Shown here: positions 1-4,895 of the stretch, piece after piece
How the letters are laid out: every line of letters begins with the position of its first letter
Numbering within the stretch: position 1 is the first letter of the stretch
Assembly (NCBI GenBank): GCA_028687525.1
Contig: JAQTZX010000050.1
Location: forward strand, 1 to 7,874
DNA: 7,874 nucleotides
Reading direction: 5' to 3'
Source: Candidatus Omnitrophota bacterium
GTDB taxonomy: Bacteria > Omnitrophota > Gorgyraeia > Gygaellales > Profunditerraquicolaceae
Translations under genes and position numbers: made by a program
Notes under the pieces: model-generated
Databases searched by the model: none
Told to the model about the DNA's origin: nothing
What the model saw: the letters and a program-made list of their open reading frames with translations, nothing else

Positions 1-213
1 TTTGTCAGGCCGTCTTCGATAAATACCCTTCCTGAGAGGATCAGAAAGCGTTGTAAACAGACGAGAGAAAAAGAGGTGGAGGAGCGCATCCGGCTGGCCC
101 GCCGCGAAATAAGGGAAAGCCGGCGGTATGATTATTCGGTGTTGAACGACGATTTTAAACGGGCGTTGAAGGACCTTAAAAAAATCGTCATGAAAGAAAT
201 AAATTCCGGATAA
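1..213 (+). CDS. gmk: Guanylate kinase, C-terminal part (5' end outside window)
   Basis: Guanylate kinase phosphorylates GMP to GDP with ATP in the cytoplasm. Only the last 70 residues are present. The reading frame is open from base 1 and ends at TAA 211-213. The fragment starts with FVRPSS, matching the family's conserved F(I/V)xPPS segment at the end of a core strand. The lid and C-terminal helices follow: an ERIRKR/REKEVEERI region, the conserved RLARREI helix, then YDYSVLNDDFKRAL, equivalent to the YDYvivNDdle motif before the last helix. The P-loop half lies upstream of the window. rpoZ follows after 41 bases, the common bacterial gmk-rpoZ order, so co-transcription is likely. Identification is firm. 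Nothing looks broken in the visible part. Confidence 0.95.
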   Translation, partial: FVRPSSINTLPERIRKRCKQTREKEVEERIRLARREIRESRRYDYSVLNDDFKRALKDLKKIVMKEINSG

Positions 214-254
214 TGTAAATTCCGGGATAGTTGGTTAGGAGAGAAGAGGTTTGT

Positions 255-449
255 ATGGCGTATATTTCATTGCAGGAGCTTTTGGATAAGAGCAAGGGAT
301 CGGTTTATAAACTGGTAGTAATGGCTGCGCGCAGGGCGTTAGAAATTGCCGAGGGTATGCCAAAACTGGTTTTGGCCGACTCCGGGACCAAGCCGTCAAC
401 AGTTGCTTTGGAAGAAATCAGACAAGGGATGGTCAGAGTTAAAAAATAG
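255..449 (+). CDS. rpoZ: DNA-directed RNA polymerase omega subunit
   Basis: This encodes the small omega subunit, which binds the beta' C-terminus and helps assemble RNA polymerase. The 64-residue product carries the family core: the first helix ISLQELLDKS at about residues 4-13, then YKLVVMAARRALEIAEG at 18-34 with the near-invariant AARRA. A PKLV segment follows, then STVALEEIRQGMV at 48-60, equivalent to the TViALrEIeeG helix. The length is normal for short omega proteins. ATG 255 is chosen over an in-frame TTG at 231 because GAGAAGAGG (241-249) sits 5 bases upstream and because the protein then begins at the usual point. gmk precedes it by 41 bases. The next gene, coaC, is 367 bases away, so this two-gene unit may end here. 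Confidence 0.93.
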   Translation: MAYISLQELLDKSKGSVYKLVVMAARRALEIAEGMPKLVLADSGTKPSTVALEEIRQGMVRVKK

Positions 450-488
450 CGCAAAACCGCTGTTTTTATCCGCCTTCGCGCAGAAAAC

Positions 489-504
489 CCGTGTGTAAAC
501 ACGG
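489..504 (+). other. Hairpin, 6 bp stem with GTAA loop
   Basis: CCGTGT (489-494) pairs perfectly with ACACGG (499-504) around a GTAA loop, which as RNA is a GNRA tetraloop. On the opposite strand the stem is followed by GGGTTTT, giving a short terminator-like look, but no minus-strand gene is present to need one. Confidence 0.5.
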
Positions 505-534
505 AGATGTCCGCCATAAAACCCGGCGTGGTCT

Positions 535-555
535 CGCCACGACAAAGTCGTGGCG
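535..555 (+). repeat. Perfect 9 bp inverted repeat, AAA loop
   Basis: CGCCACGAC (535-543) and GTCGTGGCG (547-555) form a perfect 9 bp stem around AAA. A competing pairing exists upstream: CGTGG 527-531 with CCACG 537-541. The same CCACG can therefore join either of two hairpins. No T-run follows, so it is not a standard terminator. Confidence 0.6.
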
Positions 556-675
556 GAAATGCGTGAATGCTGCGCTCCGGCGAGATGGTCATCCGTGCCC
601 ATGAAGGCGGACCTCGCCGGCCCTCGGCCTTGCCGGGAGGCAGGCGCGAAGCGGCGGCGGGTTTTCAGGGGCCCA

Positions 676-689
676 CGGCTGTGAAGCCG
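676..689 (+). other. Hairpin with GTGA loop in GC-rich block
   Basis: CGGCT (676-680) pairs with AGCCG (685-689) around GTGA, another GNRA-type loop as RNA. Beyond an A-C mismatch, CCC 672-674 can pair with GGG 691-693 and lengthen the stem. Confidence 0.45.
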
Positions 690-733
690 CGGGGTTCCAT
701 ATGGTGCCAGGGGCGTATCGTATAAAGGTATAA

Positions 734-757
734 ATCCCGCAATAGTCATTGCGGGAT
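734..757 (+). terminator. Strong 10 bp hairpin, then an AT-rich stem and T-run; possible rpoZ terminator
   Basis: ATCCCGCAAT (734-743) and ATTGCGGGAT (748-757) form a perfect 10 bp stem with an AGTC loop. Directly after it, CAAGAAAAAACAA (758-770) can pair with TTGTTTTTTTCTTG (782-795) with one bulged T, and that second arm contains seven T's (785-791). The GC-rich stem is not immediately followed by T's, so this is not a textbook intrinsic terminator. A two-hairpin terminator or attenuator upstream of coaC is possible. Confidence 0.35.
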
Positions 758-816
758 CAAGAAAAAACAAAGACTTTTTGATTGTTTTTTTCTTGAAAGG
801 TTGCGCGCGGGATGCG

Positions 817-1359
817 ATGAAAAAAAATAAACATATAATCCTTGGCGTTACCGGAAGCATCGCCATATACAAATCCTGTGAGATCATCCGGCAGTTAAGA
901 AAAGACGGATGTGAAGTTACGGTAGTGATGACCCGGGAAGCCGGTGAATTCGTTAAGCCCGCGCTTTTTCAGGGGTTGTCCGGGAACAGGGTGTATGAAG
1001 GCTTGTTTGCCGCACCCGGGTCCCGGGATATAGAGCATGTGTCTCTTGCGGAAAAGGCGGACGTGGTTCTTATCGCTCCGGCGACCGCGAATATAATCGG
1101 GAAGATCTCTTCCGGCGTGTGTGATGATCTGTTGAGCTGTGTGGTGTGCGCCACAAGGGCCCCGGTCATGATCTGTCCGGCGATGAATAATAATATGTTC
1201 GTCAATAAGGTGGTGCAGGAAAATATAAAGAAGCTGAGAGCGTTCGGATACGATTTCATAGGGCCGAAAAAAGGGCAGCTTGCCTGCGGATCCGCAGGAA
1301 TGGGCTGTTTGGAAGACGTCACGACTATTGTAAAAGAAGTAAAAAAGGCTCTTTCATAG
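817..1359 (+). CDS. coaC: Phosphopantothenoylcysteine decarboxylase, stand-alone CoaC flavoprotein
   Basis: CoaC decarboxylates 4'-phosphopantothenoylcysteine to 4'-phosphopantetheine in coenzyme A synthesis, using FMN. The 180-residue protein belongs to the HFCD flavoprotein family. It has the N-terminal GVTGSIAIYKS FMN-binding loop (10-20) and the catalytic His74 in IEHVSLAEKAD. LIAPATANIIGKISSG (85-100) follows, then the substrate-clamp PAMNNNMF (121-128, Asn124) and the redox Cys157 in GQLACGSAGMG. These sit one position from E. coli His75, Asn125 and Cys158. Most bacteria fuse this domain to CoaB, giving about 400 residues; here the frame stops cleanly after the CoaC domain and tRNA genes follow, so CoaB must be elsewhere. 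ATG 817 fits the family N-terminus, though its ribosome site is weak. A TTG at 778 would add 13 unlikely residues. Confidence 0.9.
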   Translation: MKKNKHIILGVTGSIAIYKSCEIIRQLRKDGCEVTVVMTREAGEFVKPALFQGLSGNRVYEGLFAAPGSRDIEHVSLAEKADVVLIAPATANIIGKISSGVCDDLLSCVVCATRAPVMICPAMNNNMFVNKVVQENIKKLRAFGYDFIGPKKGQLACGSAGMGCLEDVTTIVKEVKKALS

Positions 1360-1366
1360 AATGATC

Positions 1367-1438
1367 GGCGACGTAGCCAAGAGGTAAGGCAGCTGTCTGC
1401 AAAACAGCTATTCAGCGGTTCAATTCCGCTCGTCGCCT
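1367..1438 (+). tRNA. tRNA-Cys (GCA)
   Basis: A complete cloverleaf is visible. The acceptor GGCGACG (1367-1373) pairs with CGTCGCC (1431-1437). The D-stem is GCC/GGC, and the anticodon stem GCTGT/ACAGC (1392-1396/1404-1408) encloses CTGCAAA with anticodon GCA at 1399-1401. The T-stem is AGCGG/CCGCT around TTCAATT. The discriminator at 1438 is T (U73), the known cysteine identity base. CCA is not encoded. It starts only 7 bases after the coaC stop, so it is probably processed from a transcript shared with coaC. Confidence 0.96.
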
Positions 1439-1498
1439 CTAACATGCGGAGGGGAACTACCGGTTCTCCCGCCCCGTTGATTAATGCTATGGGCGGGA

Positions 1499-1532
1499 TC
1501 CCGTCGCCGGGAGTTTAACGACAGCGACGGGA
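1499..1532 (+). repeat. Perfect 9 bp inverted repeat overlapping the tRNA-Cys remnant
   Basis: TCCCGTCGC (1499-1507) pairs perfectly with GCGACGGGA (1524-1532), with 16 bases between. The right arm includes the six bases that could instead act as 5' acceptor strand of the truncated tRNA, so the two foldings exclude each other. A second stem, TCCCGCCC 1467-1474 with GGGCGGGA 1491-1498, sits immediately upstream. Confidence 0.55.
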
Positions 1533-1571
1533 CAAAACAGCTATCCAGCGGTTCAATTCCGCTCGTCGCCT
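1523..1571 (+). pseudogene. Truncated copy of the tRNA-Cys gene
   Basis: Bases 1533-1571 repeat the 3' half of tRNA-Cys (1400-1438) with 38 of 39 identities; the only change is C at 1545 for T at 1412. The copy runs from inside the anticodon loop to the discriminator T. Just upstream, GCGACG (1524-1529) matches the 5' acceptor strand of the intact gene and could pair with CGTCGC 1564-1569. The D-arm, the 5' anticodon stem and the anticodon itself are missing, replaced by GGA. It cannot work as a tRNA. It could fold into an acceptor/T-arm minihelix, or it could be an att-like direct repeat. Confidence 0.85.
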
Positions 1572-1583
1572 GTGGGGTCTTGT

Positions 1584-1625
1584 GTTCGTGGGTTCGTGCG
1601 TGATTTTACTCGCGAACATGCGAAC
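1584..1625 (+). repeat. Imperfect inverted repeat before tRNA-Leu
   Basis: GTTCG at 1584-1588 and CGAAC at 1621-1625 bound an imperfect hairpin whose inner arms carry a second GTTCG (1595-1599) and CGAAC (1613-1617), around an AT-rich centre. No T-run follows. Its role is unknown; it may be part of the spacer RNA processed from a tRNA precursor. Confidence 0.45.
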
Positions 1626-1646
1626 TAAGTAAAAACAGCAAATCCC

Positions 1647-1730
1647 GCCGGGGTGTCGAAATTGGCATACGAACGGGACTTAAAATCCCGCGTCCGCAAG
1701 GACATAAGGGTTCAATTCCCTTCCCCGGCA
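1647..1730 (+). tRNA. tRNA-Leu (UAA)
   Basis: This is a class II tRNA with a long variable arm. The acceptor GCCGGGG (1647-1653) pairs with CCCCGGC (1723-1729). The anticodon stem CGGGA/TCCCG (1674-1678/1686-1690) encloses CTTAAAA with anticodon TAA at 1681-1683. The variable arm is GTCC-GCAA-GGAC. The T-stem is AAGGG/CCCTT around TTCAATT. The discriminator is A (1730), as expected for leucine. CCA is not encoded. Confidence 0.96.
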
Positions 1731-1769
1731 AATTAGATAATAGCTTTCAAGGGTAAATTTTGTAATTGC

Positions 1770-1844
1770 GGGCCCTTAGCTCAGCCTGGTTAGAGCGTTT
1801 CCTTGACATGGAAAAGGTCACAGGTTCAACTCCTGTAGGGCCCA
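1770..1844 (+). tRNA. tRNA-Val (GAC)
   Basis: The acceptor GGGCCCT (1770-1776) pairs perfectly with AGGGCCC (1837-1843). The D-stem is GCTC/GAGC. The anticodon stem TTTCC/GGAAA (1798-1802/1810-1814) encloses TTGACAT with anticodon GAC at 1805-1807. The T-stem is ACAGG/CCTGT (1820-1824/1832-1836) around TTCAACT, and the discriminator is A. CCA is not encoded, so all three tRNAs here need the CCA-adding enzyme. It lies 39 bases after tRNA-Leu. Confidence 0.96.
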
Positions 1845-1935
1845 TTGATTTTAGTGTTAAGTTTTAAGTGGAGAGTGTTAAGGTATAAACAATCGTTTAA
1901 GCAGCGGGAAAATCCGTTTGCAGGGAAAGGATACT
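1845..1935 (+). promoter_or_regulatory. AT-rich thrS leader with a repeated AGTGTTAAG and possible -10
   Basis: The 91 bases between tRNA-Val and thrS are AT-rich. AGTGTTAAG occurs at 1853-1861 and again at 1874-1882, exactly 21 bases (about two helical turns) apart, with a further TTAAG at 1864-1868. TATAAA at 1884-1889 could be a -10 hexamer, but no good -35 lies 16-18 bases upstream. AAAGGA (1926-1931) serves as the thrS ribosome binding site. I see no T-box signature and no strong terminator hairpin. Confidence 0.35.
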
Positions 1936-3657
1936 ATGGAACTGTCGGTTTTGCGGCATTCATGCTCGCATATCATGGCTATGGCGGTTAAAGAACTCTG
2001 GCCGGATGTTCATCTGGCTATCGGGCCGTCCATTGAAGACGGGTTCTATTATGATTTTGATAAAAAAGAGCCTTTTTCCGACGATGATTTGGCGAAGATC
2101 GAACAGAAAATGCTCGAGATTATCCGTAAGGACGAACCTTTTGTGCGGGAAGAGCTCAAGAGAAAAGACGCGTTGGAACTTTTCGGACGGTTGGGAGAGA
2201 CATATAAGACCGCCTTGATAAACGAGATTCCCGATGAGTCCGTGTCGATATATAAAACCGGCAGTGATTTTGTCGACCTTTGCCGCGGGCCGCATATCGA
2301 ATCTTCCGGGAAGATCAAGGCTTTTAAATTATTGTCGCTTGCCGGGGCGTATTGGCACGGGATCGAAACCAATCCCATGCTGCAAAGGATATACGGCACT
2401 TGTTTTGAAAGTCAAAAGGAACTGGATGATTATTTGAGCGATTTGGAACAGGCGAAACTGCGCGATCACCGTAAGCTTGGTCCCGCCCTGGAGTTATACG
2501 ATTTATATCAGGACGAAGCCGGGCCGGGGCTGGTGTTTTATCACCCCAAGGGCGCGATGGTCCGCAAACTGATCGAGGACTACGAAAAGGAAGAGCATCT
2601 GAAACGGGGATACAAAATGGTGATTACCCCGCACATCATGCAGGCGGGACTCTGGCAGAAATCCGGGCACTATGATTTTTACAAAGAAAACATGTACACT
2701 TTTAAAATCGAGGAGAAAGAGTTTGTGCTCAAGCCAATGAATTGCCCGGGGCATATCCTTATTTATAAATCAAAGATCCGCAGTTACCGGGAATTGCCTG
2801 TCCGGTTCTTTGAGCTGGGCACGGTGTACCGGCATGAAAAAGCCGGGGTTTTGCACGGCCTCCTGCGGGTGCGGGGTTTTACCCAGGATGACGCGCACGT
2901 GTTTTGCCTGCCGGCGCAGTTAAAGTCTGAGATACGCGCGATCATCGATTTTGTTTTTTCAACCATGAAGGTTTTTGGATTCGATTCCATGGACATAGAA
3001 TTAAGCACGCGGCCGGAAAAATCCATCGGTTCCGACGATGACTGGCGGCAGGCTACCGGAGGATTGGAAGAGTCTTTGAAAGAGTTGGGATTGAAATATG
3101 ATATTAACGAGGGAGACGGCGCTTTTTACGGTCCGAAAATAGATATAAAATTGAAAGATGCCCTGAAGCGGTCCTGGCAGTGCGCTACCATACAATGCGA
3201 TTTTGCCCTTCCCAAACGGTTTAATCTTACCTATGTGGACGCTGACGGTAAAGAAAAACAACCGATCATGCTGCACCGGGTTTTACTGGGGAGTGTCGAA
3301 CGTTTTATTGCCTGTCTGACTGAACACTATGCCGGGGCGTTCCCGCTATGGCTGGCGCCGGTGCAGGCGGTTATTATTCCTCTTAAAGAAGCGCAGATCG
3401 AATATGCCGCGCAGGTAAAACAGGCGCTGGACGAAAATTTTATTCGTACGGAAGTTGATTCGCGCAACGAGACTCTCGACCGTAAGATCCGGGAAGCGGA
3501 GATGTCCAAGGCCCCGTATATCCTTGTACTTGGCGGCCGCGAGCAGAAGGCCGGCACCGTTTCCGTGAGAAAGAGAAAAGCAGGCGATCAGGGGAGTGTT
3601 CCCCTGCAGGAATTTATTGCAAACCTGAAATTGCAGATTGCGCATCGTGAACATTGA
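1936..3657 (+). CDS. thrS: Threonyl-tRNA synthetase without the N-terminal TGS domain
   Basis: ThrRS charges tRNA-Thr with threonine and edits mis-made Ser-tRNA. The 573-residue protein starts almost directly at the editing domain, with His8xxxHis12 (RHSCSH) and Cys116xxxHis120 (LCRGPH). The class II catalytic core follows. Its zinc ligands are Cys270 (MNCPGH), His321 (DDAHVF) and His447 (MLHR), equivalent to E. coli Cys334, His385 and His511. Motif 2 is FELGTVYRHE (292-301), with TQDDAH after it, and motif 3 is GSVERF (452-457). The anticodon-binding domain spans about 475-565. The family's usual length is about 640, so the roughly 60-residue TGS domain is absent. There is no room for it, because tRNA-Val ends at 1844. 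ATG 1936 has AAAGGA 4 bases upstream; a TTG at 1918 would add only six residues. infC follows. Confidence 0.95.
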   Translation: MELSVLRHSCSHIMAMAVKELWPDVHLAIGPSIEDGFYYDFDKKEPFSDDDLAKIEQKMLEIIRKDEPFVREELKRKDALELFGRLGETYKTALINEIPDESVSIYKTGSDFVDLCRGPHIESSGKIKAFKLLSLAGAYWHGIETNPMLQRIYGTCFESQKELDDYLSDLEQAKLRDHRKLGPALELYDLYQDEAGPGLVFYHPKGAMVRKLIEDYEKEEHLKRGYKMVITPHIMQAGLWQKSGHYDFYKENMYTFKIEEKEFVLKPMNCPGHILIYKSKIRSYRELPVRFFELGTVYRHEKAGVLHGLLRVRGFTQDDAHVFCLPAQLKSEIRAIIDFVFSTMKVFGFDSMDIELSTRPEKSIGSDDDWRQATGGLEESLKELGLKYDINEGDGAFYGPKIDIKLKDALKRSWQCATIQCDFALPKRFNLTYVDADGKEKQPIMLHRVLLGSVERFIACLTEHYAGAFPLWLAPVQAVIIPLKEAQIEYAAQVKQALDENFIRTEVDSRNETLDRKIREAEMSKAPYILVLGGREQKAGTVSVRKRKAGDQGSVPLQEFIANLKLQIAHREH

Positions 3658-3690
3658 GTCTGCCACGACGCGCGGCGGGCAATACAGAAT

Positions 3691-3708
3691 GAGGAGGTGG
3701 TCGCTATA
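3691..3708 (+). promoter_or_regulatory. Strong Shine-Dalgarno that sets an ATA start for infC
   Basis: GAGGAGG (3691-3697) is followed by 8 bases and ATA (3706-3708). The spacing is ideal for ATA and impossible for the GTG at 3697. An ATG at 3689 is out of frame; it would give a six-codon peptide ending in TAA 3707-3709, overlapping the proposed start. Confidence 0.7.
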
Positions 3709-4263
3709 AAAAAGTTTATCCGCATTAACGAGCGAATTCGCGTGCCTGAGGTGCGTTTGATCGGTCCGGAAGGAAATCAGCTGGGTATAGTTCCTATTGA
3801 CCGGGCGCGGGATATGGCTGTTCAATCCGAGCTTGACCTGGTGGAGGTTGCTCCGACGGCAAATCCTCCGGTTTGCCGCATCATCGATTTCAGCAAATTC
3901 AAGTACGATCAGGAAAAGAAAGAACGAGAGGCCAAAAAACACCAGAAACAGGGGCACCTGAAAGAGATACGCGTGAAACCTAACATTAACGAACATGATT
4001 ATCAGACCAAGTTAAAACAGGTCATTACTTTTTTAAAGAAAAGGGATAAAGTTAAAATAGAGCTGTTTTTCAAAGGCAGGCAGATAGAACATCTGGATCT
4101 GGGCCGTAAGCTCATAGATAAGTTCATTGCCGATACGCAGGTCGACGGGCAGGTGGAAAAGGATCCTATGCTGGAAGGCAAGGTTATTTCTCTGGTGGTT
4201 TCACCCCGGAGAGTTTCCGGTAAGCTCGAGGCGGGCGAAAAAACGGCTCCGGCAGATGCGTAA
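3706..4263 (+). CDS. infC: Translation initiation factor IF-3, probable AUA start codon
   Basis: IF3 binds the 30S subunit, keeps it apart from 50S and rejects initiation at wrong start codons. The 185-residue product begins KKFIRINERIR, then VRLIGPEGNQLGIVP (16-30), DLVEVAPTANPPVCRIIDFSK (44-64) and a Lys/Glu-rich linker (about 68-85). The C-terminal domain starts at KEIRVKPNINEHDY and includes KVKIELFFKGRQ (115-126). No ATG fits. A strong GAGGAGG (3691-3697) lies 8 bases before ATA 3706, which puts residue 1 where other IF3 proteins begin. The in-frame GTG at 3697 overlaps the ribosome site itself and is unlikely. AUU, AUC or AUA starts are a known IF3 hallmark and allow autoregulation. rpmI follows after 47 bases. 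Confidence 0.93.
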   Translation: MKKFIRINERIRVPEVRLIGPEGNQLGIVPIDRARDMAVQSELDLVEVAPTANPPVCRIIDFSKFKYDQEKKEREAKKHQKQGHLKEIRVKPNINEHDYQTKLKQVITFLKKRDKVKIELFFKGRQIEHLDLGRKLIDKFIADTQVDGQVEKDPMLEGKVISLVVSPRRVSGKLEAGEKTAPADA

Positions 4264-4284
4264 AACCGCGGTTCTGTGCGCACA
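4264..4284 (+). repeat. Two adjacent perfect 10 bp palindromes between infC and rpmI
   Basis: AACCGCGGTT (4264-4273) and TGTGCGCACA (4275-4284) are each perfectly self-complementary and are separated by one base. They start immediately after the infC stop and end 15 bases before the rpmI ribosome site (GGAG 4300-4303). They may affect rpmI-rplT expression or mRNA processing; no regulator is identified. Confidence 0.5.
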
Positions 4285-4310
4285 ATCATTACGTTTAACG
4301 GAGTGGAAAA

Positions 4311-4511
4311 ATGCCAAAATTAAAGACAAAAAAGGGTGTAGCAAAAAGGTTCAAACTGACTAAGAAAGGAAAGGTTAAGTATCACGCCTGCGGTAAAGGA
4401 CATTTATTAACCAACAAAGATTCGAGCCGGATAAGGTCGCTGCGCAGGGGGCGGACCATCGCGAATAAAAAACTGGAAACCTATCTTACGCGGATGCTGC
4501 CGTACGGATAG
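4311..4511 (+). CDS. rpmI: 50S ribosomal protein L35 (bL35)
   Basis: L35 is a small basic protein of the 50S subunit. The 66-residue product starts MPKLKTKKGVAKRFKLTKKGK, matching the MPKmKTkkaaaKRFkvTgtGK pattern. It continues with HACGKGHLLTNKDSSRIRSLR (25-45), equivalent to the usual H-x(3)-HiltkKs-x-krkRrLR stretch, and ends RMLPYG as L35 proteins do. Length and charge are normal. The ribosome site GGAG (4300-4303) is 7 bases before the ATG. It sits between infC and rplT in the conserved infC-rpmI-rplT order. Confidence 0.97.
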   Translation: MPKLKTKKGVAKRFKLTKKGKVKYHACGKGHLLTNKDSSRIRSLRRGRTIANKKLETYLTRMLPYG

Positions 4512-4527
4512 TCGGTAAGGAGTATGT

Positions 4528-4875
4528 ATGACTAAAGATAAACACAGTCCCACAACAAGGAAGAGAAAGAAGAGAGTATTAAAAAAGGTCAAGGGGTTTT
4601 GGGGCGACCGGAGCAAGCAGTTCCAGCAGGCCCGTCGGGCGCTGGCACACGCTATGGTGTACGCCTACGAAGGGAGAAAACAGAAAAAGCGGGATTTTCG
4701 CAGGCTTTGGATAACACGTATCAATATCGCCTGCCGTGCTTCCGGCACGACCTACAGCCGGTTCATGAAAGGTTTGAAGAAAGCCAATGTGGAATTAGAC
4801 CGTAAGGTTCTGGCGGATCTGGTGGTTAAGGACGAAGCGGCGTTTAAAAAGCTGGTGGAAATAGCCAAGCAGTAA
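4528..4875 (+). CDS. rplT: 50S ribosomal protein L20 (bL20)
   Basis: L20 binds 23S rRNA early in 50S assembly and in several bacteria represses its own operon. The 115-residue protein has the basic N-terminal extension (TTRKRKKRVLKKVKGFWGDRSK, 9-30) in place of the usual TArrRHKKVLKlAKGyrGarS. The globular signature follows: YAYEGRKQKKRDFRRLWITRIN (46-67), YSRFMKGLKKANVELDRKVLADL (76-98) and a C-terminal alpha-helical tail. Length is normal. Its ribosome site AAGGAGT (4517-4523) is close to the ATG. pheS often follows rplT in bacteria; here a potassium-transport gene follows after 20 bases. Confidence 0.97.
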   Translation: MTKDKHSPTTRKRKKRVLKKVKGFWGDRSKQFQQARRALAHAMVYAYEGRKQKKRDFRRLWITRINIACRASGTTYSRFMKGLKKANVELDRKVLADLVVKDEAAFKKLVEIAKQ

Positions 4876-4895
4876 ATATCAAATCAGGAGACGGC

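Larger units (their letters stand above)
450..816. other. Gene-free, hairpin-rich intergenic region with a GC-rich core
   Basis: No convincing gene lies in these 367 bases on either strand. A 46-codon frame at 585-725 has no ribosome binding site and a low-complexity, Gly/Arg/Pro-rich translation. At least four hairpins are visible: 489-504, 535-555, 676-689 and 734-757. Bases 571-700 hold 94 G+C out of 130, clearly above the flanking genes. I recognise no RNase P, tmRNA, 6S, SRP or known riboswitch core. The stretch could be an unknown structured RNA, the 5' leader of coaC, or an interspersed intergenic repeat. TATAAA occurs at 721-726 and 729-734, but neither has a good -35 at the right distance, so no promoter is called. 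Confidence 0.6.

Noticed and set aside
585..725. 46-codon ATG frame in the GC-rich intergenic block
   Set aside because: It has no ribosome binding site, a Gly/Arg/Pro/Ala-rich translation of the kind any GC-rich DNA gives, and no recognisable motif.
396..887. Long minus-strand open frame through rpoZ, the intergenic region and coaC
   Set aside because: It overlaps two well-supported + strand genes, has no protein-like domain, and is explained by GC-rich sequence lacking stops.
1439..1532. Possible tiny mobile element between the tRNA-Cys repeats
   Set aside because: At 94 bases, with no integrase or ORF, it cannot be an active element. It is kept only as a possible scar in the findings.
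1845..1935. T-box riboswitch upstream of thrS
   Set aside because: The leader is only 91 bases, and I see no specifier loop, no TGGNACC-type T-box sequence and no terminator hairpin.
3346..3996. Long minus-strand frame opposite thrS and infC
   Set aside because: It is a shadow of strongly conserved + strand genes and has no domain signature of its own.
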